A stretch of 64,000 bases of DNA from positions 1 to 64,000 of the forward strand of contig CAIXJC010000043.1 of assembly GCA_903919715.1 (NCBI GenBank), written 5' to 3'. Positions 34,718-43,462 of this stretch are shown here, one piece after another. The notes below the pieces were generated by a model, which saw nothing but the letters and a program-made list of their open reading frames with translations, was not told the origin of the DNA and ran no database searches. Numbering within the stretch: the first letter of the stretch is position 1; every line of letters begins with the position of its first letter. This stretch comes from an uncultured bacterium (GTDB lineage: Bacteria; Planctomycetota; Phycisphaerae; Phycisphaerales; SM1A02). The position numbers and the translations under genes were made by a program.

Positions 34718-35839
34718 ATGAGAATGCAGCAATTCATTCGGCCGTTCACCTTGACGATGTCCCTCATTTGTCTTTTCGCCATCGATTCTCAAGTAGGAGC
34801 GAGATCAGCCGAACCAGCGCAAATTGCGAATTACTCTCAGCCAACGACGGTCCTTGCTGATCCCCCGTTGATCAATTTGGGATTCATCGAGCCGCGGTCC
34901 ACCATTACGCGAACATTCCGCCTTTCCAATATTTCCAAAGCACCCATCACGATTGAAACGGTGACTCCGAGTTGCACTTGCACCACGTTGGATGCTGCGG
35001 GCAAGATCATCCCCGCATTTGGAAGCTTGGAAGTTCCAGTGACGATGAAGGTCGCTGCATCGACTGGGGTCAAGTCCGCATCAGTCACTTTCACCTTTTC
35101 AGATCGAAGCACCCCCACCGTCTTAAACATGAGCGGTGAAATTGCATATCAAGTGCGTGCGACGTGCATTGATGTTGTCGGTGGAACTCGCGTGCCATTC
35201 ATTAATTTGTTCGACGATCCACAGCGACCGAAAGACATTGCCCCACCACCAATGGCAGGCACGTTGAAAGTCATGTCGATTGACCAACGACCGTTTCGAA
35301 TTCTTTCCGTGATGAACCAACCGCCCGCATTCGCAGGTTTTGATCCCGCCAAGGATTCGCCCGCGACTTCGTACGACTTGGTCTATGACTTCTCGAAAGT
35401 TCCATGTGAGCGAATGCCGCCATACTTGATCATCGAGACGGACCATCCACTTGCCCCAGTGATCGACATGCGCATCCGACATGCATGTACGAAGATCATG
35501 CCGCAACTTCCGTTTGCGGAGTATCGCGCAAATCTTGGCGCCGTCACGACGGGGTCGCCTCAACCGTTTGAATTCGAGCTGAAGAAATCGCAGGGATGGA
35601 AAGTCATTTCAACCACTTCCAAAGATCCCCAGTTCACCGTCAAAGTGATCGACCAGCGTTCGGATTCTGATCATGCAATGATTTCGATGATGATCACGGT
35701 CGATCCTTCTGCGCACGGAATTGTGCTCGCTCCAGTCACAATGACTGCGACCGATCCCACTGGTGCAACGAGGTCGAGCGATTTCTGGGTCTATTTCAAA
35801 ACCGTCGCACCCGCGACGAATCAGAAAACAGGATCGTAA
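34718..35839 (+). CDS. Secreted DUF1573 domain protein, second copy
   Basis: A 373-residue exported protein with signal segment (LTMSLICLFAIDSQVGA) and DUF1573 domain (about 45-130: PPLINLGFIEPRS, FRLSNISKAPITI, PSCTCTTL). The downstream 240 residues parallel the protein at 16048-17148 (PAFAGFDPAKDSP, ERMPPYLIIETDHP, DMRIRHACT). This copy is not linked to tsaB. Its end overlaps the malic enzyme gene on the other strand by 19 bp. ATG codons at 34718 and 34724 are both possible starts; the leader is extremely short because the divergent gene begins 26 bp away. Confidence 0.82.
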   Translation: MRMQQFIRPFTLTMSLICLFAIDSQVGARSAEPAQIANYSQPTTVLADPPLINLGFIEPRSTITRTFRLSNISKAPITIETVTPSCTCTTLDAAGKIIPAFGSLEVPVTMKVAASTGVKSASVTFTFSDRSTPTVLNMSGEIAYQVRATCIDVVGGTRVPFINLFDDPQRPKDIAPPPMAGTLKVMSIDQRPFRILSVMNQPPAFAGFDPAKDSPATSYDLVYDFSKVPCERMPPYLIIETDHPLAPVIDMRIRHACTKIMPQLPFAEYRANLGAVTTGSPQPFEFELKKSQGWKVISTTSKDPQFTVKVIDQRSDSDHAMISMMITVDPSAHGIVLAPVTMTATDPTGATRSSDFWVYFKTVAPATNQKTGS

Positions 35840-37491
35840 ACGCGCTCGCGAACAAAAACCGAGATATCTGTTGGTCGCGGGACTCGTGCGAGACCCTGAT
35901 CGAAAATCCACTGTGCGACAGCGATGGCGACTTCGACGCTCGTTTCATAGATGGACGAAATCGGCGGATAAATCAAACCGACCGAAAGATCTTGATCCGT
36001 CGTCTGCGATGCGAGCGATTCTGCTGCACGCAAGAACATTTCATCTGTGACGCGATTTGCTTCTGTGGCATACACCGCCAACCCAACTGCTGGATAGATA
36101 TAAACATTATTTCCTTGGCCAGGAACGAATAATTTCCCGCCGAAATGCATCGGCGGAAACGGGCTCCCCGTTGCAACGATCGCTCGACCTTCCGACCAAC
36201 GAATCGCTTCTTCGGCGGTGCACTCAGACTTCGATGTCGGATTTGAAAGCGGGAAAATAATTGGACGCGCATTGATCCGCGCCATCGATCGAACGACCGT
36301 TTCATTAAAGGCGTGCGCCACCGTTGAGACGCCAATGATTGCCGACGGCCGCACAGTTTCGACTACATCCGACAATCGAGTCAATGGAGAATCCAGTCCA
36401 GATGGTGCGCCAACTGGGAACTTCAGCCCCGACACATCGTGTGCGTATCGCTGCAAATACCCTGGAAGATTGGGCATTCCAGCATGGACCATGCCACGCG
36501 AATTGACGAACCAGCAGCGTTCGATCGCTTGCCGTTCCGTCATTCCATCGCCACAAAGTTGCTTCACGAAGAGATCGGCGATGCCGACCGCTGCACTTCC
36601 TGCACCCATAAACAAGAGCCGTTGATCGCTCATCTTGGTGCCATTCATTCGACACGCACCAAAGAGGCCTGCAACGGCGACGGATGCCGTGCCCTGAATG
36701 TCATCGTTGAAGCAGCAAACTTTGTCGCGATATCTTTCGAGAAGCGGAATCGCATTCTTGTTCGTGAAATCTTCAAATTGAATGCAGCAGCGCGGGAACA
36801 CTTCTTGGACGGCCGCGACGAATTCGTCGATGAACGAAAGGTACTTATCGCCGCCGATACGTGGCACGCGAAGTCCTGGATAAAGCGGATCGTTGAGGAA
36901 TCCTTCGTTGTTCGTTCCCATATCGAGAACAACTGGAAGTGTGACCTGCGGCGGAACTCCAGCGCACGCCGTATAGAGCGCAAGCTTTCCAATAGGAATG
37001 CCCATCCCGCACACGCCTTGATCTCCAAGACCCAAGATTCTCTCACCATCGGTGACGACAATGAATCGAACATCTTTCACAGGCCAATTGCGCAAGACTT
37101 GAGCGAGCTTGCCTCGACGATTCATCGAGAGGTACATGCCCTTGGGGCGGCGCATGATGTGACCAAACTTCTGACATGCTTCACCCACCGTCGGGGTATA
37201 AACGATAGGCATGTACCGCTGAAAATCACTACGCAGCAAGGCGTAAAAGAGCCGCTCCTGTCGATCCTGAAGCGCAGACAGAAACTGGTACTTGCCAAGA
37301 TCCGACGACTGCTGCTCAAACTGCAGTCGTGCGCGATCCAATTGAATGTCCATCGATTCGATCCCGTCTGGGATCAGTCCCACCAGCCCAAATTCTTCGC
37401 GCTCGGATTCGGTGAAAGCCGCACCCTTATTCATTCGCGCATCAAAGAGAAGTTGAAAGGCCGAGGGAGAGTCGTTCCGTGACTGGCTCAT
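35821..37491 (-). CDS. NAD-dependent malic enzyme
   Basis: A 556-residue oxaloacetate-decarboxylating malate dehydrogenase that converts malate to pyruvate, CO2 and reduced cofactor. It has the large-type malic enzyme features: RYMPIVYTPTVGEACQ near the N-terminus, RILGLGDQGVCGMGIPIGK (about 149-167), the metal-binding FEDF followed by CFNDDIQGTASV, a Rossmann dinucleotide site LLFMGAGSAAVGIADL and PLSNPTSKSECTAEEA. Length and motifs match the MaeA/SfcA class rather than the short MaeB class; cofactor preference is inferred from that. The ATG at 37491 is preferred to one nine codons earlier. Confidence 0.93.
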   Translation of the reverse strand: MSQSRNDSPSAFQLLFDARMNKGAAFTESEREEFGLVGLIPDGIESMDIQLDRARLQFEQQSSDLGKYQFLSALQDRQERLFYALLRSDFQRYMPIVYTPTVGEACQKFGHIMRRPKGMYLSMNRRGKLAQVLRNWPVKDVRFIVVTDGERILGLGDQGVCGMGIPIGKLALYTACAGVPPQVTLPVVLDMGTNNEGFLNDPLYPGLRVPRIGGDKYLSFIDEFVAAVQEVFPRCCIQFEDFTNKNAIPLLERYRDKVCCFNDDIQGTASVAVAGLFGACRMNGTKMSDQRLLFMGAGSAAVGIADLFVKQLCGDGMTERQAIERCWFVNSRGMVHAGMPNLPGYLQRYAHDVSGLKFPVGAPSGLDSPLTRLSDVVETVRPSAIIGVSTVAHAFNETVVRSMARINARPIIFPLSNPTSKSECTAEEAIRWSEGRAIVATGSPFPPMHFGGKLFVPGQGNNVYIYPAVGLAVYATEANRVTDEMFLRAAESLASQTTDQDLSVGLIYPPISSIYETSVEVAIAVAQWIFDQGLARVPRPTDISVFVRERVYDPVF

Positions 37492-37564
37492 TCTGCCGAT
37501 GATAGCCAACCATTTCAAATTCGTCGCCAGCAGGGCCGACGCACTTCTTTCTTATACTCGCATC

Positions 37565-38512
37565 ATGCAGCGCATCCAAGCAATCGATAGTCACACTGAA
37601 GGCGAACCCACTCGCGTGATCGTTTCGGGTGGACCAAATCTTGGCCGCGGCTCGCTTCGAGAGCGACGAGAAATCTTCGCGCGAGATCACGATGATTTTC
37701 GGCGCATGGCTGTCGAGGAACCGCGCGGGTCTGATGTTCTCGTCGGAGCGATACTGGTCGATCCACACGAGGAAGATTGCGTTGCTGGAGTGATCTTCTT
37801 CAACAATGCCGGAGTCTTAGGGATGTGCGGACATGGAACGATTGGCGTCGCACGCACGCTTGCCCATCTTGGAAAAATCAAAGCGGGTACGCATCGACTT
37901 GACACACCCGTTGGTGTTGTGGAATTCACGCTGCGAAGCGACGATGTTGTCGAGGTCGCCAACGTGCCGTCACGGCGCGCACACGCAGGAATTGCAGTGA
38001 ATGTCCCAGGACTTGGTGTCATCATCGGCGACGTTGCGTGGGGCGGCAATTGGTTTTTTATCGCACCGTCGCCTCAAAAAATTCCTCTTCAGCTCGATCG
38101 CGTTGCTGAACTGAATGCGCACGCATGGTCTGTTCGCGGTGCACTTGCCGCGGCAGGAATAACGGGCGACGACGGCGGCGAGATCGACCACATCGAATTC
38201 ACAGAACCTGCTCGACGCGCAGACTGCGCGTGGCGAAACTTCGTGCTCTGTCCTGGCGGCGCATATGACCGTTCACCTTGCGGAACAGGAACATGCGCAA
38301 AGATTGCATGCTTGGCGGCTGACGGGAAACTTGCGCCGAGTGAACGAGTCGGCGCCGAGAGTTTTATCGGCACACGGTTTGAAGGGTGGCATTCAATCGA
38401 CTCGCGCGGTGTGGTTCACCCCACAGTTGCAGGGCGTGCGTGGATCACGGCTGAAATTGAATTGCTGATCGATCCTTCTGATCCCTGCGCTGCGGGGATT
38501 CCAAAGCAATGA
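37565..38512 (+). CDS. Proline racemase family protein, probable 4-hydroxyproline 2-epimerase
   Basis: A 315-residue enzyme with the two catalytic cysteines of the racemase/epimerase type in LGMCGHGTIGVARTL (about 86-100) and DRSPCGTGTCAK (about 237-248); the dehydratase branch lacks the second Cys, so epimerisation is expected. The N-terminus QRIQAIDSHTEGEPTRVI is typical of the 4-hydroxyproline epimerase group. The usual Ser after GTGT is replaced by Cys. It would convert trans-4-hydroxy-L-proline to the cis-D isomer at the start of hydroxyproline catabolism. Its stop overlaps the next gene by ATGA, and that gene's family fits the third step of the same pathway. Confidence 0.87.
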   Translation: MQRIQAIDSHTEGEPTRVIVSGGPNLGRGSLRERREIFARDHDDFRRMAVEEPRGSDVLVGAILVDPHEEDCVAGVIFFNNAGVLGMCGHGTIGVARTLAHLGKIKAGTHRLDTPVGVVEFTLRSDDVVEVANVPSRRAHAGIAVNVPGLGVIIGDVAWGGNWFFIAPSPQKIPLQLDRVAELNAHAWSVRGALAAAGITGDDGGEIDHIEFTEPARRADCAWRNFVLCPGGAYDRSPCGTGTCAKIACLAADGKLAPSERVGAESFIGTRFEGWHSIDSRGVVHPTVAGRAWITAEIELLIDPSDPCAAGIPKQ

Positions 38513-39492
38513 CTTCTTCCACATCATCCTTCGAGTGGTCGGGGGTCATGCCTGCGATCACCACTCCGCTAACCTCACTCGATGATGTCGACTTCGCCGC
38601 AGCCATTCGTCACGCGTCCTGGATGATCGACGAAGGCTGCGATGGCATCGTCATTGGCGGATCGCTTGGTGAAGGACAAACGCTGACGATTGATGAGAAG
38701 GTTGAATTGTGGCGCAGCATTTCTGCAGCCTTGCGAGGTCGTGCCCCAGTTATCGCTGCGATCGGATCCGCTTCGACCCATGAAGCTTGTTCGTTGGCGC
38801 AGTATGCAGCGAACGCAGGATGCGCAGGGTTGATGATTTTGCCGCCGTATGTTCACTGCGGAGATGAGCGCGAGGCGATTGCGCACATCGAAACCGCTGC
38901 ACGTGCCACAAACTTGCCCGTGATGGTTTACAACAATCCGCAGGCGTACCGCGCAGATTTTTCGGCAACATCGCTCGCGGCGCTGGCGATGCGTCAATCC
39001 AATATTCGTGCCGTCAAAGATTCCACCGGTGATGTCCGCCGCATTGCACAACTTGCGAAACTCATTCGTGACGGAAATGCGCCAAGCGACTTGGCAATTT
39101 TCGTTGGGCTTGACGATATTGTTCCCGCCGGGGTCGCTGCAGGCGCGCGAGGCTGGGTCGCTGGACTTGCAAATGCGCTTCCTGCTGCAAGTGTTGCGCT
39201 GTGGAAACTCGCCGTTGCAGCACAGACAGATTCACACGTCGCATCGATTCGCGCAGCCGAGGTCGACCGAGCTTTCCGACCGCTCCTTCTTATGGACACG
39301 CTTCCAGACTTTGTTCAGCGCATCAAATTGGTGCAAGCATTTGTCGGTCGCGGCGAAGAACGTGTGCGTGCACCACGACTTGCGCTTGATCCCGAAGTGC
39401 GCGACGCATGCATCCAAGCCACACGATTGGCCCTTGAAAGGCTCGATCACCTTGGAATTCCAACAAGTGCGGGTACACCGAATGGCTACTAA
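38509..39492 (+). CDS. DapA-family aldolase/deaminase, possibly 1-pyrroline-4-hydroxy-2-carboxylate deaminase
   Basis: A 327-residue (alpha/beta)8 barrel protein with the Schiff-base Lys in NIRAVKDSTGD (about 166-176), the conserved YNNPQAYRADFS and GGSLGEGQTLT near the N-terminus. It belongs to the dihydrodipicolinate synthase family, whose members include lysine-pathway DapA, sugar-acid aldolases and the hydroxyproline-pathway deaminase. Coupling to a hydroxyproline epimerase gene points to the last function. No D-hydroxyproline oxidase or ketoglutarate semialdehyde dehydrogenase gene is visible nearby, so this is an inference from context. Confidence 0.8.
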   Translation: MTSSTSSFEWSGVMPAITTPLTSLDDVDFAAAIRHASWMIDEGCDGIVIGGSLGEGQTLTIDEKVELWRSISAALRGRAPVIAAIGSASTHEACSLAQYAANAGCAGLMILPPYVHCGDEREAIAHIETAARATNLPVMVYNNPQAYRADFSATSLAALAMRQSNIRAVKDSTGDVRRIAQLAKLIRDGNAPSDLAIFVGLDDIVPAGVAAGARGWVAGLANALPAASVALWKLAVAAQTDSHVASIRAAEVDRAFRPLLLMDTLPDFVQRIKLVQAFVGRGEERVRAPRLALDPEVRDACIQATRLALERLDHLGIPTSAGTPNGY

Positions 39493-39503
39493 TTGATCGA
39501 ACG

Positions 39504-39965
39504 ATGACGACGCATCCCCGAATCTGGCCAACGGAGTTGTCGTGCGATCTGCGTGCTGATCTGCACGCATGGTGCGCGCTTTGGAATGTGACCAGCCTCG
39601 TGCCAGAAATTTCGGTCACGATCAGCCGAAGAATGACATCAAGTCTTGGTCGAGCGAGTTACACCCGTCAATCGATCGGACTTCAACACACCTTGCTCCA
39701 TCCAACTGCTGCAGAACTTCTTCGAGAAGTGTTATGCCACGAGGCAGCGCATCTTGCTGCGTATCGATTGCATGGGACGACGATTCGACCGCACGGACCA
39801 CAGTGGCGGTCGCTGCTTGCTTCAGCCGGATACCCGCCTCGCGCAACGATTCGCGCAGAGACTCTTCCCGAATGTTTTCCTGTGCGAACAGCGCGGCGAA
39901 TCGTGCGCCGACGAAAAGCTCGTCGAAGTCCATGGAAAGTGATCACGCGCTGGATCCGCGGATGA
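39504..39965 (+). CDS. SprT-like zinc metalloprotease-fold protein
   Basis: A 153-residue small protein with the HExxH zinc motif as CHEAAHLAAYRLHG (about 78-91) followed by HGPQW, the pattern of SprT-like domains (HExxH ... HGxxW). The eukaryotic relative SPRTN degrades DNA-protein crosslinks; bacterial members are mostly uncharacterised. The C-terminus is strongly basic (ARRIVRRRKARRSPWK), compatible with nucleic acid contact. It starts 11 bp after the DapA-family gene and may be cotranscribed with it by accident of layout. A zinc-ribbon tail is not seen. Confidence 0.72.
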   Translation: MTTHPRIWPTELSCDLRADLHAWCALWNVTSLVPEISVTISRRMTSSLGRASYTRQSIGLQHTLLHPTAAELLREVLCHEAAHLAAYRLHGTTIRPHGPQWRSLLASAGYPPRATIRAETLPECFPVRTARRIVRRRKARRSPWKVITRWIRG

Positions 39966-39969
39966 TGCG

Positions 39970-41967
39970 TCACTTCATGACGCTCGCCATGCGCTGCTCA
40001 TGAAGTTGAGCATCAGTCTCACGACCAACAATTCGCAGTGCAGCGGCAAGCATTACTCCTGAGCGATACCAATTGCTTTGGCGCGCAAACTGCGGCGCAA
40101 TACCGACAGGAACTTCCATCGCATGAAATGCACGCTGATGAAGCGCAACGTTTGCGATTGCGTCATTTCGCTGCGCAAGAATCTTCGATGCCTCCTGAAG
40201 TGCAACGATTGCAAAGGGACCATCGTTGGGATAACGGCTCAGAATCATTTCATAACAACGCCCTGCTCCCGTCGCATTCTTCTGCGCTTCATAGAGCGCG
40301 GCTTGTTGAAGGAGAATCTGGCCAGCCAAATCACCGCGCGCCTGAAAAATCGAAAGTGCGCCATCGAGTGCCGCTTGACGCTGCGCAACATCGTCTATTG
40401 AAATGATCATCGGTGCGATCGTGCGCCATGCGAATTCGGGATAGGAATCGCCACAGAGAGTCAAAACGTCGGAGGACCACTGCTCCTTCTGTTCTGTCGT
40501 CATCGCGCCACTCGCTGCCGCACGGCCGATGATCTCCCACGACCGTGCATCAGTCACGCATGCTTCGACTGCGACATGAACGAGCGCAAGCACTTGCGAA
40601 ATAGTATCGGCCGAAGTCGCCGGAGAAGTCGGCTTGGAGTCTGGTGTTGCAACACCCTTCGTTGCCAGAGTCGATGCTTGCAGCAACCGCCCCGCTGCGA
40701 TTCTCAGCGCCGCGGCTGAGAGGCGATCTGAAAGTGGCTCGAGGCCATACTTCACCAACATGGGCATCTGCGTATTGGAAATTTGATTCCCCGTCTGAGG
40801 ATCGCGAATGAATCCTTCAACGCTTTGATAGCCACCGAAACGTCCGACTTCGTCCCACACTGGTCGACCGCTGGACTTGTTCACGAAACCAATCCATGCG
40901 TGCGACAAAACGCCATCTGTCGCCGTGGTATAGACACAGGGAACGCCGATCGATTTCCCGACCGTCGAGGCGAAGTACGCCTGATCTGCGCACACCCCGC
41001 CGTAGCGCAAAATGTTCTGAAGATTCCATCCTGCGACTGAAACTTTTTTGGGACGACCTTTTTCGAGATGATCGAAGTCATATTCGATCTTGTCATACAG
41101 TCCTCCCACTGCACGGTTGCCGCTATACGTCCGCAGCGCCCATGCCATCTCATCGCGTTGCGCTGCGATATCCACCATATAGATCAAGAGCTCTGGAGCA
41201 ATCCCTTTGATGCCGAAGAGCATTTTCTTTTCGCTCGCTACAAAGTGATCGAACGTCGGAATCGGACCGCATCCTTGAGCGATGTTTTCGTTGATCTGCA
41301 TCACGACCGGCGCATCGTCAACGACTGAAATCGCCGCCGCCAATTCTGGAACGCGCTCGACTATTTCACCTCGCTCGGCTATCAGCAAACGTGCAACCCG
41401 AAGAACTTTTGCGAGATCTTCCTTGTCTGGATCAACCACAAGCGCCAAGGTCCTTGCGAACTTTGGATGCGCAATAAATTCCTTCGCCACACCGACTTGT
41501 TCAGAGACTGGTGCCGAATTGACAATCCGTGCTAACTGCCATGTCGCAGCAGACTGAATGAGCTGAGCCAACTTGGCTTTCGAATCGGGAGAAGCTGTCT
41601 CGTGCTTCGACGGCCGATGTGCTAGAGCCTGCGGATCAGTCGCATTCTTCGCAGACCATGCGAGAAGAAAGCCGCTTGCGTCGGCGTCGAGCCGATCGCC
41701 ACACTCGGCGACCACCGCCAACCCTTGCGCCGTTCCAAGAACGATGGACGTAATGCTCGCTTCGCCAACGTCCCCAAAGAGCGAACGAAAGTCCTCGCCA
41801 GACTTTTTCGCCACATTTGGGCCTGGATCAGCCTTGGGCGCCGGATGTGCAGTTGGCGAATTCGGCGACTGACCGTCGGCAACACTGGCCAAATTCCCAG
41901 CGAGTATCGAGACCGTCAGCAACACGGCTGAACTCGCCCGAACATCACTCCAATATCGCATGTTCAT
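39970..41967 (-). CDS. Exported transglutaminase-like protein
   Basis: About 665 residues from the ATG at 41967, which overlaps the upstream lipoprotein stop by ATGA. An N-terminal signal segment (SSAVLLTVSILAGNLASVADG) is followed by a helical region and a transglutaminase-like core with Cys in RYGGVCADQAYFAS and His in GVLSHAWIGF; a following Asp in RPVWDEVGRFGG may complete the triad. The C-terminal 250 residues are Ala-rich, helical and repeat-like (possible TPR-type scaffold: YEAQKNATGAGRCYEMILSR). It could crosslink or hydrolyse envelope proteins; no substrate is known. Confidence 0.65.
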   Translation of the reverse strand: MNMRYWSDVRASSAVLLTVSILAGNLASVADGQSPNSPTAHPAPKADPGPNVAKKSGEDFRSLFGDVGEASITSIVLGTAQGLAVVAECGDRLDADASGFLLAWSAKNATDPQALAHRPSKHETASPDSKAKLAQLIQSAATWQLARIVNSAPVSEQVGVAKEFIAHPKFARTLALVVDPDKEDLAKVLRVARLLIAERGEIVERVPELAAAISVVDDAPVVMQINENIAQGCGPIPTFDHFVASEKKMLFGIKGIAPELLIYMVDIAAQRDEMAWALRTYSGNRAVGGLYDKIEYDFDHLEKGRPKKVSVAGWNLQNILRYGGVCADQAYFASTVGKSIGVPCVYTTATDGVLSHAWIGFVNKSSGRPVWDEVGRFGGYQSVEGFIRDPQTGNQISNTQMPMLVKYGLEPLSDRLSAAALRIAAGRLLQASTLATKGVATPDSKPTSPATSADTISQVLALVHVAVEACVTDARSWEIIGRAAASGAMTTEQKEQWSSDVLTLCGDSYPEFAWRTIAPMIISIDDVAQRQAALDGALSIFQARGDLAGQILLQQAALYEAQKNATGAGRCYEMILSRYPNDGPFAIVALQEASKILAQRNDAIANVALHQRAFHAMEVPVGIAPQFARQSNWYRSGVMLAAALRIVGRETDAQLHEQRMASVMK

Positions 41968-42371
41968 TTTGTCTCGCGAACCCATGCTTGCGCCATCATC
42001 GTTCGTCGACCAATACATGTATCGAATGGATCTGCCGCTCGCATATTCGACCCATTAATCTCCAGGGTGTACTGACCAGGTTCTTCGGGGCATGCTGATG
42101 CGCCCATTTGGTATCGCATCGTGACGCGTGTTCCAATGAAGGAGCAACGCCCAACCATGGTTTCGGCATCCTTCAAGTCGACGACGAAAATTCCCGTCTC
42201 TGTGAATTCGAGCAGCGCCCCGCTTTCAACGCCGCGCCAACGACCCACCACACTCTCGGGAACCGTGATTTTCGTTCCACTCGCACAACCGATCGCCATT
42301 GTTGTCATGAGACCGACGACCAAGGCCAGGCATACAAATCGAAGAGCCCTTAATGCGACCGCAAAACACAT
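41964..42371 (-). CDS. Small predicted lipoprotein of unknown function
   Basis: About 135 residues from the ATG at 42371: hydrophobic signal (RFVCLALVVGLMTTMAIGC) with lipobox MAIGC, then a compact beta-rich domain (VVGRWRGVESGALLEFTETG ... GQYTLEINGSN) containing two Cys pairs. It resembles the general lipocalin-like META/lipoprotein folds but I do not recognise it. No ribosome site is obvious, and an earlier in-frame start at 42461 would add a polar stretch. It is coupled to the transglutaminase-like gene, so the two may act together at the envelope. Confidence 0.65.
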   Translation of the reverse strand: MCFAVALRALRFVCLALVVGLMTTMAIGCASGTKITVPESVVGRWRGVESGALLEFTETGIFVVDLKDAETMVGRCSFIGTRVTMRYQMGASACPEEPGQYTLEINGSNMRAADPFDTCIGRRTMMAQAWVRETK

Positions 42372-42461
42372 TGCCAGTCGGGAGGGGCAGGGAAAGCCAT
42401 CTGGAACCCGAATTTTGATCCACGGGACGTTAGGGGCGCATAATCGAGACATCGAGCGCAA

Positions 42462-42739
42462 GTGTAGAGAAAAATTCCCCCGAGATCATTTGCATTCATG
42501 TTTCCATATTCAACATTACTGGCAGTCCATCGGCGCGGGGAATTTTCGCAACAAACACCGAAGGCAACTGTGACGGGTCGGTTCACCTCAGCGGGAACCG
42601 ACCCGTCAGTTTTTTTGCGTCTCGTTTTTGCTCATGTACATCAATGGACTCTATCGATCGTTTTTATCGCTGGTGCTCGTGTATATCGATCTTGGTGTTT
42701 CGCATTTGCCTTTGAAGCCATTGCCGTGTCGTTACGGCT
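42462..42739. other. Intergenic region holding an orphan plus-strand terminator
   Basis: No protein of convincing character starts or ends here on the plus strand. It contains the terminator at 42572-42616, for which there is no upstream gene on that strand, so a short transcript is possible. The right part upstream of 42740 is ordinary 3' flank. Confidence 0.5.
42572..42616 (+). terminator. Orphan rho-independent terminator on the plus strand
   Basis: A 13-bp perfect stem (GACGGGTCGGTTC with GAACCGACCCGTC) with a 10-nt loop, followed by seven T residues (42610-42616). Both flanking genes are on the minus strand, and the opposite strand shows no T run, so this terminator serves an unannotated plus-strand transcript. 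Confidence 0.88.
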
Positions 42740-43378
42740 TCAAGGAAGTTCTGGTTCATGCAACTCGGAAGATTCATCCGACGGCGTCGAGTCGCCTCGA
42801 TCGGGCTTGGGCAAGTCTCGATCCCGATCACTCGGTGGAACCATCGGCATAACCTCGAATCCATTCTCCTTCGTGAATTGAAGGCGCTCGCTACTCGACG
42901 CGTAATACCGCTGATAAATCTCCCGCTCGAGCGGCCCACCGCCGCCGATCAAATCGATGAATTCGTGCACTCCAGAATCTGGGGGGAGATCTCGAACTGG
43001 CTCGACCAAGATTCGATCAACAAGTCGCTCGTACAGAGTGCGATCATTCAAGTGATTCGAATGCAACAAGAAAATCCCAAGATCTCCAAGAGCTGCGATG
43101 ACCTCCCATAGTGCATCAAAGAGTTGCGCGTCATCCATCGATTGGGCTGGCGGTGGCCGCACTCCGCATTCCTCCAACTGTTTGAGATTCGTGGTCATCG
43201 CAGCGTGCTCAAAGTCGTAAATCAATGTCCAATACAGGCGATCAACACAATCGTTCCGAGCCGCCGCTTCTGCGACCAACTGGTCGATCGCATCCTGACG
43301 AACCCTGCGTTTTTTGTCGTGTTTGTCCTCAACAATCCCAGAAAAATTGGCGACCGGTGTCTGTGTAACTCGCTGCAT
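42740..43378 (-). CDS. Protein of unknown function
   Basis: About 212 residues from the ATG at 43378 (MQRVTQTPVANFSG). It is hydrophilic, mostly helical, with no signal or membrane segment. It contains two helical stretches (RVRQDAIDQLVAEAAARND; LFDALWEVIAALGDLGIFLL) and an acidic Pro/Ser-rich tail (GDSTPSDESSELHEPELP). I do not recognise it. The frame is open earlier to 43447, but the added part is poor in protein character. It lies about 85 bp after the beta-mannosidase gene and may share its transcript. Confidence 0.6.
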   Translation of the reverse strand: MQRVTQTPVANFSGIVEDKHDKKRRVRQDAIDQLVAEAAARNDCVDRLYWTLIYDFEHAAMTTNLKQLEECGVRPPPAQSMDDAQLFDALWEVIAALGDLGIFLLHSNHLNDRTLYERLVDRILVEPVRDLPPDSGVHEFIDLIGGGGPLEREIYQRYYASSSERLQFTKENGFEVMPMVPPSDRDRDLPKPDRGDSTPSDESSELHEPELP

Positions 43379-43462
43379 ATTTGACTCCCTGCGGATCGGA
43401 ATGATCGGCAGGCGGCAACATATGTATCTGCGAAGCCCCCTCATCAAACATCACCTTTTTTC

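Noticed and set aside
36439-37482. 347-codon plus-strand frame antisense to malic enzyme
   Set aside because: Shadow frame with no protein family character.
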